Positions 8,930-17,564 of a stretch of 64,000 nucleotides of DNA are shown in pieces. The stretch is from Williamsia muralis (lineage in GTDB: Bacteria > Actinomycetota > Actinomycetes > Mycobacteriales > Mycobacteriaceae), in contig NZ_PEBD01000005.1 of assembly GCF_002735905.1 (NCBI RefSeq), positions 186,001 through 250,000 of the forward strand, in the 5' to 3' direction. The number at the start of each line of letters is the position of its first letter. Position 1 is the first letter of the stretch. The position numbers were made by a program, and so were the translations under genes. The notes under the pieces are model-generated. The model searched no databases and was not told the origin of the DNA. It saw only the letters and a program-made list of their open reading frames with translations.

Positions 8930-9163
8930 CGCGATCCATGCGGGCCCAATCGAAGTGCGCGTCGACGCCATCAGTGCCCACCGGGCTACGCGATAGAACA
9001 ACTATCGGCGCTCACCTGAGGAGCACCACACGGTGAACGAAGCTGCTCGCGACCAAAGCCGTCGATATGGACCCCAAGGCACTGCACACTCAGTAGCATT
9101 CGACAGAATTCGGGGATCTGTGTGTTGACGATGCGTCGCATTCGTCGCGCACTAGGGGGGTTG

Positions 9164-10131
9164 ATGACGAAACGTTCACGCTTGGTTGCTGTTTTGATGT
9201 TGGCAATCTGCTTTGTCGCTGCGTCGCCCGCTGCGTCGCCCGCTACGGCGACCGCCGCGCCGCTGCCAGTCAGCTACGACTTCAACACGGGGATCGTCGC
9301 CGAGCTGACCAACCCGAACGGCTCATTGCCCGGTACCAACGACTGGTCGTGCCGGCCAAGCCCGGCGCACCCGCGACCCTTGGTGTTGGTACACGGCGGA
9401 TTTGCGAGCCAGCAGGTCAATTGGGGAGTGTACGGTCCGCTGCTGAAGAACGAGGGCTACTGCGTCTACGCGTTGACGTATGGCCAAATCGACAATGCGC
9501 CCTGGCCTCTGTCCGCGATAGGTGCCCTTGATCCCTGGAAGACGATGCCGCCGAACTCTCGGTGTTCGTCGAACGCGTTCGCACGTCAACACGGGCTTCG
9601 GAAGTCGACATCATTTCCCATTCGCAGGGAAGCTTGGTGTCGGGATATTACGCGAAGGTCCTAGGGGGCAAGGACGTTATCTCCAGCCTCATCGCCCTTG
9701 GCGCGCTCTGGAACGGCACTGCTGGACCCGCTGGGGAAAACTATCTACAGGAGATACAGGAACAGCTCGGACTATCAGGTGCGCTCTCGATTCCGTTGTG
9801 CCCGGCCTGTTTGCAGGCAGTAGCAGGATCTGACTTCATCACGGCACTGAATGCCGATGGCTCGCCGTATGTTTCAGGCGTCCGGTACACGAACATCGCC
9901 ACGAAATACGACGAGCTCGTGATTCCGTACACGGCGGGTTTGACGCCGGGTCCCGCCGGCACGGCAGTGAACAACATCGTGGTCCAAGATGGTTGTGCGA
10001 TCGACCGAACAGCGCACCGGGGCCTTGCGGCAACACGTCGGGTCGCAGCATTTGTACTCAACGCTCTCGATGACGCTTCGCACCGTCCAGCGCCATGTGC
10101 GGTTGTCGAACCGAACTCCGGAGTCGGCTAA
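9164..10131 (+). pseudogene. secreted alpha/beta-hydrolase lipase with a frameshift
   Basis: Two overlapping frames together make one secreted lipase. The first (ATG 9164) encodes a signal peptide (TKRSRLVAVLMLAICFVAAS, then an Ala-rich cleavage region) and the oxyanion strand RPLVLVHGGFASQQVNWGVY. The second supplies FVERVRTSTRASEVDIISHS followed by QGS, holding the nucleophile Ser in H-S-Q-G, and the C-terminal domain. The natural join is near 9532-9538: one missing base, probably a C in the CCC run, would restore GALDPLEDDAAELSVFVERV. As written, the first frame ends at 9664 without catalytic residues, so the gene is broken unless this is a sequencing error. Starts at 9122 or 9131 are also possible. 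Confidence 0.8.
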
Positions 10132-10336
10132 CACCCTGTCCTCTGCGGATGACGCACAGTACGGTCCGAGCTATCCGATTCGGACTTTCTTTGGGCGAGT
10201 TGCCAGTCGTGGTTGCGACTCGGATGAAGATCGGTCGAAGTGGTACCACTCGCCGAAAAATGGGCCAGCGAAGCGGTGTTCGGTGTGTCGAACAGTGCGA
10301 CGAGCGCGTGCGCGCCCACGGCTTCCACGGTGGGGT

Positions 10337-11254
10337 TCAGTCGAGCACACCGAGTCGATCGCGCAACCATCGGTCGATGTCGTCGAGAGCCACGCGAGCC
10401 ATCGAGGTTGCGTGCCCGCTGAAGGCATGTGGTGACGCGGGGTAGACGCGTAGATCGACCTCGACGCCGGCGGCTGCGAGTCGTGTTGCCATAACCAAGT
10501 TGTCCTCAAGGAGGATGTCTTCGGTGCCGATCACGAGCATGACAGGCGGTAGATCGCCGAGGTCAGCAAATGCGGGTGAGAGATCTGGGTGGGTCCGGTC
10601 AGGTGCATCACCGGCGTAGGCGTCGAGGAAGTACTCGTCGGCGATCAACCTGCCTGCTGGTGTTTGCGCGGAAAGGTCGTAGGTCCCACATTGGAGTACG
10701 CCTCCGCTGAAGACTTTGAGTCCACGGTCGCGTAACCGGAGAAGGATTGCCATCGTCAAAGTGGCGCCGGCCGAGAATCCGGTCACTGCGAGGTTGGTTG
10801 TGCCAAAACGTGCTTGGGCATGCTCGGCCAGCCAGAGCGCGGCGGTTTCGCAGTCGTCCGGTGCGGCCGGCCATGGATACTCGGGCGCGAGGCGGTAGTC
10901 GACACTCACCACCGCGACCCCGAGCGTCTCGACAAGCCGACGGTTGCGGAGGTCGCTGCCGGCCGCAGAGCCCATGAAGAAGCCGCCGGTGTGGATTTCG
11001 AGGATCACGCCGGACGGAGCGTTTCCGGCTGGCGCGTGGATCCTCACCGGCGCGGTTCGTCCACCGGCCGACACCTGCTCGAGGACCGGCTGCGGTTCGC
11101 AGACCGTGGGGGCGGGTGCCTGCAACCGGAAAGCTCGCAACTCGTCGAGGTTACGTGCACCGCGGCCGGACTGCCGGCGGGCATAAAAAGCTCGCGACTC
11201 ATCGGCCAGGGACCAGAGCTCGGGATCGATCAGTGAAGACAAGTCGAACCGCAC
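10337..11254 (-). CDS. HSL-family alpha/beta hydrolase, esterase/lipase fold-3 (305 aa)
   Basis: A cytosolic carboxylesterase of the hormone-sensitive-lipase family. VILEIHTGGFFMGSA is the oxyanion motif, here H-T-G-G-F in place of the usual H-G-G-G. VTGFSAGATLTMAIL carries the nucleophile Ser in G-F-S-A-G. VIGTEDILLEDN supplies the Asp and SPHAFSGH the His. Start is GTG at 11254. The region between the frameshifted lipase and this gene (about 205 bases, convergent) contains only a weak CCCAC/GTGGG stem just past this stop codon. The substrate is not predictable. Confidence 0.85.
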   Translation of the reverse strand: MRFDLSSLIDPELWSLADESRAFYARRQSGRGARNLDELRAFRLQAPAPTVCEPQPVLEQVSAGGRTAPVRIHAPAGNAPSGVILEIHTGGFFMGSAAGSDLRNRRLVETLGVAVVSVDYRLAPEYPWPAAPDDCETAALWLAEHAQARFGTTNLAVTGFSAGATLTMAILLRLRDRGLKVFSGGVLQCGTYDLSAQTPAGRLIADEYFLDAYAGDAPDRTHPDLSPAFADLGDLPPVMLVIGTEDILLEDNLVMATRLAAAGVEVDLRVYPASPHAFSGHATSMARVALDDIDRWLRDRLGVLD

Positions 11255-11561
11255 GAGTCAACACTAGATCCATCGTTGGTACCAGCCCGAAGATCGGGGG
11301 AGAAGTCACCGAACTAGGTGTGTGGCACCGGTAGCACGGCCTGCTCAGCCCGTCGTCGGGACGACTTGACATACTTGACGTTGCATATGTAAGGCGTTGA
11401 GCCACAGTTTATTTGGTGTAAAGCGCCGATGGTCCTGCATTCTCATGGTCGGGGAAAATTATCCTTCGGTCTGTTGCGGATATCCATCTGCTGTCACGAA
11501 TCACCCCGTCGCCACGGTCTATTAGATGTATCCGCAAACTCCACAACAGGAAGGTTGTCTC
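11255..11561. other. divergent intergenic region
   Basis: 307 bases lie between the HSL hydrolase and the flavodoxin-like gene, divergently transcribed. A TTGACA at 11366-11371 could be a -35 element, but no well-spaced -10 is convincing. I see no strong repeat or ORF of good coding character. Confidence 0.4.
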
Positions 11562-12038
11562 GTGCAAACCGTATTGGTGACATCATCTCGGTCGGCGCAT
11601 CTCAACACCCGTCGAATCGCAGACGCGATCAGCGAGGTACTAGGGGCCCGCCTGCTGGCTCCCGAAGAAGCAATTCCTACCGTCCTCCGTGAAGCCGATC
11701 GAGTCGGGTTTGGCTCGGGGATCTACTGGATGGGCTTCGACGAGCGGCTCCTGCACTGCATTCAAGAACTTCCCGACATGGCCGGCCGCGAGGCATTCGT
11801 GTTTGGTACCAGCGGGCTGCCGGAGCCGCCTTTTCGTCGGTACACGAAGCAGCTGGGAACCATTCTCGAGAACCGTGGATTCGAGGTTGTGGATTCTTTT
11901 ACGTGTCGGGGTGTCGATACGTGGGGGCCGTTCAAACTGGTTGGCGGCGTGAACAAGGGCCGCCCAGATGACAACGACGTCCAAGCAGCTCGACGCTTCG
12001 CGGAGACGATTCGACGGCGCGATCGCTACCGTCTGTGA
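11562..12038 (+). CDS. flavodoxin-like protein (158 aa)
   Basis: The start VQTVLVTSSRSAHLNTRRIA resembles the FMN phosphate loop of flavodoxins (S/T-rich loop followed by N-T-x-x-I-A). GFGSGIYWMGFDERL and the later FGTSGL fit the second and third flavin loops. This suggests a small cytosolic FMN-binding electron carrier or reductase. GTG at 11562 is chosen because AGGAAGG lies seven bases upstream; the ATG at 11526 precedes that ribosome-binding site. It is monocistronic. Confidence 0.7.
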   Translation: MQTVLVTSSRSAHLNTRRIADAISEVLGARLLAPEEAIPTVLREADRVGFGSGIYWMGFDERLLHCIQELPDMAGREAFVFGTSGLPEPPFRRYTKQLGTILENRGFEVVDSFTCRGVDTWGPFKLVGGVNKGRPDDNDVQAARRFAETIRRRDRYRL

Positions 12039-12232
12039 GAATGGCGCTATTGGACCGCGTCGAACCGTGCAGCTACAGCTGGGTGTCGGTGGGCCTCACC
12101 ACGACCATCATGTCGGCCAAAACCGTTCAACAGACGCGGACGACAAGCGGGCCGACCTAGCTGGTGCTGGCACGTGTCGCGGCGAGGGGTGACCCGAGGC
12201 TTTAACTCCATCCGCCGGGCAAGGGTGAGCCG

Positions 12233-12820
12233 TCACGTGAAGATACCCGCCGTCGCCATGGTGACCCGCCTTCTCGCGGCCGCAATGTCGTCCTGGAAGC
12301 GATCCACGCCCCACGAAAGGGTGGTGACCAGCTCGAACACTTCAGTGGCGGTGATGGATTCGGCCACATCGCCTGAACTCCTCGCGGCGTCGAGAAGGGC
12401 TGCGGTCGCAGCCACGAGCGGGTTGCACGCGTCAGCGACGGGAGAGTTCGCGTCACTGTGAGCAATGGCGATGCAATACGGCAGGTCGTGCCAAATGCGA
12501 AGCTGCCAGGCCAGGTAGATCAGCCACTCCACGAGCGCCCGGCGCGGCGCCATATTGCGCGACAACTCCTTTGCCTCGAGAACGGCTGCGTCGATGTTCG
12601 TTTCTATGACCGCCGACAGCAGATCGTCGCGTGTGGGAAAGTTTCGATACAGCGTGGCATTTCCCACGCCCGCGAGAACGGCAATGCCATCGAGAGAAGC
12701 GAGTACCCCTTCGTTGTCGAAGGCCTCGCGCGCAGCGCGCAGGATGGCATCGCGGTTCCGCTTGGCGTCGGCGCGTAACGGACGCGGCGCCTTCGCGGTG
12801 GCATCTGATTCAGCCATCAT
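12233..12820 (-). CDS. TetR-family repressor, divergent from SDR
   Basis: DAKRNRDAILRAAREAFDNE, then SLDGIAVLAGVGNATLYRNF and PTRDDLLSAV form a typical TetR N-terminal DNA-binding domain. The remainder is helical and resembles the C-terminal domain of the group with LVEWLIYLAWQLRIW. Two ATG codons in tandem follow AAGGAGGGAGGG, which fixes the start. It lies 78 bases from the divergent SDR gene, and two identical-format inverted repeats fill the gap. Autoregulation and repression of the SDR are therefore likely. Confidence 0.88.
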   Translation of the reverse strand: MMAESDATAKAPRPLRADAKRNRDAILRAAREAFDNEGVLASLDGIAVLAGVGNATLYRNFPTRDDLLSAVIETNIDAAVLEAKELSRNMAPRRALVEWLIYLAWQLRIWHDLPYCIAIAHSDANSPVADACNPLVAATAALLDAARSSGDVAESITATEVFELVTTLSWGVDRFQDDIAAARRRVTMATAGIFT

Positions 12821-12839
12821 CCCTCCCTCCTTGACTATA

Positions 12840-12854
12840 TGGGGACCATCCCCA
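12840..12854. promoter_or_regulatory. TetR operator copy 1, TGGGGA-N3-TCCCCA
   Basis: Perfect 6-base arms TGGGGA/TCCCCA around CCA. The same 15-base format recurs 11 bases downstream. Confidence 0.7.
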
Positions 12855-12865
12855 CATAATGGTTC

Positions 12866-12880
12866 TGGGGAGCATCCCCA
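12866..12880. promoter_or_regulatory. TetR operator copy 2, TGGGGA-N3-TCCCCA
   Basis: The same arms surround GCA. The centre-to-centre distance to copy 1 is 26 bases, about 2.5 helical turns. The SDR ribosome-binding site (AGGAGGAG) follows within 10 bases. Confidence 0.7.
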
Positions 12881-12898
12881 TTTATAGGAGGAGTCTAG

Positions 12899-13624
12899 AT
12901 GAACAAGTCGTTGGCCGGGCGGACGGTGCTAGTCACCGGAGCAAATGGCGGTCTTGGAGAACAATTCGTGGCCCAGGCGCTCGATCGTGGAGCCGACGCG
13001 GTCTATGCCGCGGCGCGCACACCGCGGCAGTGGGGTGACCCGCGCATACGGCCGTTGACGCTCGACATCACGAATGTTGAGGACGTGTCGCGCGCCGCCG
13101 CCACCGCACTCGATGTCGATCTCCTGGTGAACAACGCCGGAATTGCACCGGCCGGCGACCTGATCTCAGGCCCGGAGGAGGACCTTCGCCGCATCTTCGA
13201 GACGAACTTCTTCGGCACTCTACGGGTGGCGAACGCGTTCATCCCGGTGTTGGCCGCTAACGGGGGTGGGACGCTGTTGAACGTCCTGTCCTTGTCGAGC
13301 TGGATCAACCTTCCAACTGGATACGCCGCGTCAAAGGCTGCGGCATGGTCGGCCACGAATGCGTTGCGGACGGTGCTGCGCGGGCAGGGAACGCAGGTTG
13401 TCGGCCTGCAGGTGGGCATGATCGACACGCCGATGACTGTCGACTGGGACGTTCCCAAGGTGAGTTCGGAAAGTGTTGTGGCGCAGGCCTACGACGGCGT
13501 GGTGAACGGTTCGCTCGAGGTATTGGCAGACGACACGACCCGGGAGTTGAAGTCGCGCCTTGGCCTGAAGGCCGAGGAGCTCTATCCGTGGCTTGACGAG
13601 CAGTTAGCCGGGTTCACCCCCTGA
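12899..13624 (+). CDS. short-chain dehydrogenase/reductase (241 aa)
   Basis: A classical SDR: the nucleotide-binding TGANGGLG lies near the N-terminus, LLVNNAGIAPAG follows, and the catalytic Ser and Y-x-x-x-K appear as LSLSSWINLPTGYAASKAA. Length is typical. AGGAGGAG upstream fixes the start. The C-terminus KSRLGLKAEELYPWLDEQLAGF is common in actinobacterial SDRs controlled by a neighbouring TetR gene. Cytoplasmic NAD(P)-dependent oxidation or reduction is expected; the substrate is unknown. Confidence 0.9.
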   Translation: MNKSLAGRTVLVTGANGGLGEQFVAQALDRGADAVYAAARTPRQWGDPRIRPLTLDITNVEDVSRAAATALDVDLLVNNAGIAPAGDLISGPEEDLRRIFETNFFGTLRVANAFIPVLAANGGGTLLNVLSLSSWINLPTGYAASKAAAWSATNALRTVLRGQGTQVVGLQVGMIDTPMTVDWDVPKVSSESVVAQAYDGVVNGSLEVLADDTTRELKSRLGLKAEELYPWLDEQLAGFTP

Positions 13625-14000
13625 CAAAATGGTCGCTTGGCACTAGCCCACCATGGGAGCTTACTTGACATAATGTTTCTTATCGGCGTTGGCGTAAGAC
13701 CACTTGAGACCGATGGAGACGTCGGTTTGCTGCACGCACGAACCTGTGCGCAACGGCGCGCCTACGACCTGGCTTCGCGTTCGAACTCGGGCTTACGGTT
13801 TACGGCCCAGGCTCGATATGGACCGCAGCGGCGTGCTGAATTCGTTCGGCCGAGTCTTGGAAATCTCGTTGGCCGTGCGAACTTGTCCAATAATCTGTGG
13901 CGCCACAACCGTCCAAGGCTGCGTGTCACGACAACGCGTGTGTGCTCGCCTAGGCGGCACGGTCCCGGCGGCACACCGGGCTGATCACCGCCCTCCCTCA
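13625..14000. other. gene-free stretch
   Basis: No frame here has convincing protein character: the ORFs of 100-115 codons are Arg/Cys-rich and lack ribosome-binding sites. A GTTCGAAC is visible near 13778 but no tRNA cloverleaf can be built around it. Confidence 0.5.
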
Positions 14001-14020
14001 TTTCGTCACATGTGACGAAA
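14001..14020. terminator. perfect 20-base palindrome downstream of 14038 gene
   Basis: TTTCGTCACATGTGACGAAA is fully self-complementary. CCCTCA (13995-14000) and TGAGGG (14024-14029) can extend the stem with a three-base bulge. It lies 18 bases beyond the stop codon of the minus-strand gene, a terminator position. It also shares its core with the inverted repeat in front of that same gene. Confidence 0.55.
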
Positions 14021-14037
14021 CAGTGAGGGGGCGCGAG

Positions 14038-14751
14038 CTACTCGACGTCAGAGCTCTCCGCCTGTACCTCGAGATGTGCAAGCATGGCCTTCGCTGCTTC
14101 GAGCTCCTGGCTCAACTCGTCGATCCTTTTCTGAGCCGCTGCCCGTGCCGACTCGATTACTGCGTTGACGGCTTGGATGGCGGCGTCGTCACCGAGCACC
14201 TGCATTGCTCGCGCCACCCGGTCTGAGGTGACCTCGGTGGCCTTGCCCTGCTTTTTGGTTCCGTGTGACAACGACACCGTCCACGCGGTGTCGCCAACCG
14301 ACGTGATGGTGACACTCACTGCGGTGGCAGGTTTAGGGCGTCGCACCGGTTTTGGCGGCGCGGGGTTCGGTTGCACCGATGTTGGTTTCGCAGATTCAGA
14401 TGTCGGCCTTGTCTCCGGCGCAATGGGTTTCGGTGCGGACGAAGCGCCCGATGGTGCTGATGGTGCGGGCGTCGCCTTGACCGGCCGCGGGCGCGCTGGT
14501 GTTGGTGTTGCTGCCGTCCGAGTCTTCAGTAGTTCGTCGGCCTCGAACGGCAATTGGTCGTCGACACCTTTCGGCCGCACTGTCACCGTTGACCCATCGA
14601 CGGATATCGCACGCGCTGATGCTCCCGCGGGCAGATCAAGCGATGGCATCGGATCACGGAGATAAACGGTGGCCCGCTTGCCGGCATCCAGCGCCGTGGT
14701 CAGCGATGCCAGGTCATCGGTACTCAGTCCGGTCTTTCCGCGCGCGTTCAT
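14038..14751 (-). CDS. Ala/Pro/Lys-rich protein, possibly DUF6319-like (237 aa)
   Basis: Residues 1-75 form a small beta-rich domain (LTTALDAGKRATVYLRDPMP, then ARAISVDGSTVTVRPKGVDD). A low-complexity Pro/Ala/Thr/Lys linker (about 80-145) follows. Next is VSVTITSVGDTAWTVSLSHG with TKKQGKATEVTSDRVARAMQ. The end is a coiled coil (RAAAQKRIDELSQELEAAKA). The layout recalls actinobacterial DUF6319 proteins, but I cannot confirm the family. A nucleic-acid-associated role would fit the basic linker and coiled coil; that is speculation. No good Shine-Dalgarno precedes the ATG, while TATGAT lies four bases before it, so the transcript may be nearly leaderless. Confidence 0.75.
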   Translation of the reverse strand: MNARGKTGLSTDDLASLTTALDAGKRATVYLRDPMPSLDLPAGASARAISVDGSTVTVRPKGVDDQLPFEADELLKTRTAATPTPARPRPVKATPAPSAPSGASSAPKPIAPETRPTSESAKPTSVQPNPAPPKPVRRPKPATAVSVTITSVGDTAWTVSLSHGTKKQGKATEVTSDRVARAMQVLGDDAAIQAVNAVIESARAAAQKRIDELSQELEAAKAMLAHLEVQAESSDVE

Positions 14752-14759
14752 CTAGATCA

Positions 14760-14781
14760 TATTCGCACATGTGTGCGAATA
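14760..14781 (-). promoter_or_regulatory. inverted repeat overlapping the promoter of the 14751 gene
   Basis: TATTCGCACA and TGTGCGAATA are perfect 10-base arms around TG. The site overlaps a -10-like TATGAT (14756-14761, minus strand), so a repressor bound here would block transcription of the gene starting at 14751. Confidence 0.55.
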
Positions 14782-14999
14782 ACGCGACCATGGCAGTCGA
14801 GCCTGAGTCCCGCTCGAAAACCTCACGAGTCAAACATCACGCATAGCGGCGTCCCGGGTATGGCAGTGGGGTCAACGTCAGATTTTCAGGTCGTCGACCG
14901 GTGGCCATCCGGCGACATGCCCGGTGGCCGGCAAATCGACGGTGCTCGTCCGCTAAAATCCCGATGGCGGAAGGCCCGTTCTACCGGAGAGGCGTTGTG

Positions 15000-15386
15000 A
15001 TGACATCTATTGATCCGAGTCTCGCAAATGTGCGATACATCGTCACTGACGTGGATGCTGCGATCGCCTTCTATACAGAACACTTCGGCTTCACTCTGCG
15101 TTACAGCGCAGCTCCCGCATTCGCCGACGTGGTTCGAGGTCCACTGCGTCTGCTGCTCTCTGGACCGACGAGCTCGGGCGCGCGCGCCCAGCCTGACGGC
15201 GCAGTGCCAACCGCGGGCGGCTGGAACCGGATCCACCTGATCGTCGACGACTTGGCCGCGGAAATCGACCGCCTACGCGCTGCCGACGTCCCGTTTCGCA
15301 GTGACATCGTGAGTGGCCCAGGAGGCCAGCAGATTCTTGTGTCCGACCCATCAGGCAATCTGGTCGAGCTGTTCCAGCCTGCGTGA
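15000..15386 (+). CDS. VOC/glyoxalase-family protein (128 aa)
   Basis: A single-module vicinal oxygen chelate protein: NVRYIVTDVDAAIAFYTEHFGF, a central RIHLIVDDLAAEIDRL and the closing ILVSDPSGNLVELFQPA with the metal-ligand Glu. Such proteins bind a divalent metal and act in glyoxalase, dioxygenase or antibiotic-binding roles; the exact one cannot be read. GGAGAGG precedes overlapping GTG/ATG starts at 14997/15000. It is monocistronic. Confidence 0.85.
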   Translation: MTSIDPSLANVRYIVTDVDAAIAFYTEHFGFTLRYSAAPAFADVVRGPLRLLLSGPTSSGARAQPDGAVPTAGGWNRIHLIVDDLAAEIDRLRAADVPFRSDIVSGPGGQQILVSDPSGNLVELFQPA

Positions 15387-15828
15387 TCTACACCTCGAGG
15401 ACTCGAAGTAACTGCTCCTCCAGGCAAGGGATTGCCAGATTCCCGCTCGCGGGCGGATGAGTCCGCCATGCCGGCGGCGGGTCGCCTGACCGCTGACCAC
15501 CAACTACGGCACCTTCCAGGTGCGGCCAGACGTCACCGCGCTGCGGTGGGCCCAGAACTACGCCTGGCCTGAGCGACTCCGCGGCACACTTCCTCCGGTT
15601 TTAGTTAGTTCCTCCGGTTGCAGTCGGAGGGGGTGGCTGGAGTCGGAGGCTTTGCGTCACCAGCTGGTGTACCTGCGACCCGCGCCTCTCACTCGCGCAA
15701 TCGACGCTCCCTATCGCCATCGCTCCGGCTCGTCTGCTCGGAGAAACTGACTCCAGACCGCCTCGGTACGAGGCAGCCACGAGCGGGTCCTGACAGTTCT
15801 GGCCCGTTCCGAAGGACGGAGTGCTTCG
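15387..15828. other. leader region of the lipid operon with short repeats
   Basis: There is no credible gene in these 442 bases. TTCCTCCGGTT occurs twice (15590-15600 and 15609-15619). The second copy opens a 6-base-pair hairpin, CCTCCG (15611-15616) with CGGAGG (15625-15630). These sit about 200 bases before the first gene of the plus-strand operon and could be regulatory. Confidence 0.4.
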
Positions 15829-17010
15829 ATGACCGCCACCACGACGCCACCACAGGCACCAGCGTCACTGAAGGCGCGGATGCAGACGTTCATCACGGAC
15901 GAAGTGATCCCGGTCGAGATCGACGTCATCCGCAACAACCTGCGGGTAACCGACGACATGCGTCTCGACCTCCAGGAAAAAGCGCGAGCTGCAGGAGTTT
16001 TCGGCCCGCTGTCCTCGCGTGAACATGGTGGGTTGGATCTGAGTTTGACTGAACTGATCGACGTGATGGAGGTGGCGGGCACCAGCCTCCTCGGTCCGAT
16101 CTCGGTGAACTGCTCGGCACCGGACGACGGCAACATCCATCTCTTGGAGCACGCCGGAACACCGGAGCAGAAGGAGCGGTACCTCGCTCCCCTGGCGTCC
16201 GGCACGGTTCGATCTTCGATTGCGATGACAGAACCTGCGCCCGGCGCGGGCTCTGATCCGTCGATGCTCATGACTTCTGCGCTACAGACACCGACCGGAT
16301 GGATCATCAACGGAGACAAACACTTCACCACCGGAGCCGATGGTGCGGCGTTTTTCATCTGTATTGCCGACACTGCGCACGGCGCCACGATGTTCATCGT
16401 CGATGCCGACAACCCCGGTGTCGAGGTCGTGGAACGGATGACCACGCTCGACCGATGTGTACCCGGCGGACACTGCATTGTTCGGTTCGCCGACTGCGAG
16501 GTCGGTGATGATGCGCGCCTCGGTGAGGTCGGCAGCGCGATGGTCTACGCGCAGGCCCGACTTGCTCCCTCCCGTGTCATCTTCTGCGTCAATTGGCTGG
16601 GCGTCGCGATCCGTGCCCATCACCTGGCCTGCCGGCATGTGACCACAAGGACCTCATTCGGATCACCGATTGCGGAGAGCGGCTTTGCACAGGCAATGAT
16701 CGCGGACACCGAAATCGACATTGCGGCGAGCCAGGGGCTGATCCGGCGGGCGGCGGAAGTGATCGATGCTCAAGGGCCCGCTGCCTCTGACGCACGCCAT
16801 GACGCGTCGGTGGCCAAAGCGTTTGTGGCAGAAGCGGTGTGGCGGATCCTCGATCGTGCTGTCCAGCTCCACGGCGGGCTCGGCGTCTGCGAGGACCATC
16901 TCGTGGCCAGGTTTCTGGTGGAGGCCAGGGCATTTCGGATCTACGAGGGGCCGACGGAGGTGCTGCGCTGGTCGATTGCCCGGCGTGCACTACGCCGGCT
17001 ACCCAACTGA
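15829..17010 (+). CDS. acyl-CoA dehydrogenase (393 aa)
   Basis: An FAD-dependent enzyme that introduces an alpha,beta double bond into an acyl thioester. The N-terminal helical domain is followed by SSIAMTEPAPGAGSDPSML (FAD/substrate strand), WIINGDKHFTTGA, and a C-terminal helical domain with QLHGGLGVCEDH. The catalytic base is Glu373 in FRIYEGPTEV. Length is normal. GGACGGAG precedes the ATG. It is the first gene of a run of plus-strand genes that are mostly overlapping. As the operon leader it may unsaturate the acyl chain or degrade by-products. Confidence 0.92.
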   Translation: MTATTTPPQAPASLKARMQTFITDEVIPVEIDVIRNNLRVTDDMRLDLQEKARAAGVFGPLSSREHGGLDLSLTELIDVMEVAGTSLLGPISVNCSAPDDGNIHLLEHAGTPEQKERYLAPLASGTVRSSIAMTEPAPGAGSDPSMLMTSALQTPTGWIINGDKHFTTGADGAAFFICIADTAHGATMFIVDADNPGVEVVERMTTLDRCVPGGHCIVRFADCEVGDDARLGEVGSAMVYAQARLAPSRVIFCVNWLGVAIRAHHLACRHVTTRTSFGSPIAESGFAQAMIADTEIDIAASQGLIRRAAEVIDAQGPAASDARHDASVAKAFVAEAVWRILDRAVQLHGGLGVCEDHLVARFLVEARAFRIYEGPTEVLRWSIARRALRRLPN

Positions 17011-17033
17011 CCAACATCAACTCCAGGAGAATC

Positions 17034-17564
17034 ATGTCAACCAGCACCACAGTTCCTGTCGGCAGCTTCGGCGCGGCTTTCGGCAACATCGACTACGCCG
17101 ATCCCGACTTCGAAGCGCTCCGATCACGCTCTGACGAGATCGTGCCCTTCGGCAAGCATGTGGGCACCACGATCACCGTACTGACCCCAGAACACGCCAT
17201 AGTCGAAATAGGTGGCGAGGCATCGGGTCTGAACCACATGGGTACCGTGCATGCGGGCGCGATCTACACGGCGGCGGATATCGCAGGCGCGGCCGCATTT
17301 GTCGGCGCCGCCGCGACCAAACTGAACACAATCGAACGTCTCGTGCTCAAGTCCGCCACGGCGTCGTACCGCAAGCCTGCGATGGGTGTCCTGCGAACCG
17401 TCGCGACGGTCGACGAGCGCGAACTCAGGGTCATCACGTCGTCGGTCAGCACCGGCCGTCACGAGATCTCGGCCAAAGCGGTGGTCTTGAACGCCGACGA
17501 CGTCACCGTTGCGAAGTTCACGTTCGAGTACGTGTGCGATGTGGTGCACGGAGAGGTCGTCTGA
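17034..17564 (+). CDS. hot-dog fold thioesterase, PaaI/DUF4442-like (176 aa)
   Basis: HVGTTITVLTPEHAIVEIGG and GLNHMGTVHAGAIYTAADIA are the strand and central helix of a PaaI-like hot-dog thioesterase; the N/H-M-G-x-x-H-A-G segment holds the usual active-site region. It probably hydrolyses an acyl-CoA or acyl-ACP. ATG 17034 with AGGAGA upstream is better than the longer frame starting inside the dehydrogenase gene. Its TGA overlaps the next start, so it is coupled to the hydrolase. Confidence 0.85.
   Translation: MSTSTTVPVGSFGAAFGNIDYADPDFEALRSRSDEIVPFGKHVGTTITVLTPEHAIVEIGGEASGLNHMGTVHAGAIYTAADIAGAAAFVGAAATKLNTIERLVLKSATASYRKPAMGVLRTVATVDERELRVITSSVSTGRHEISAKAVVLNADDVTVAKFTFEYVCDVVHGEVV

Noticed and set aside
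9562-10131. Second half of the lipase as a separate gene
   Set aside because: It lacks its own ribosome-binding site and signal peptide and continues the fold of the upstream frame.
13760-13800. GTTCGAAC resembling a tRNA T-loop
   Set aside because: No acceptor or anticodon stem could be folded around it on either strand.
13704-14015. 103-codon ORF in the gap after the SDR
   Set aside because: Arg/Cys-rich composition, no ribosome-binding site, runs into the palindrome at 14001.
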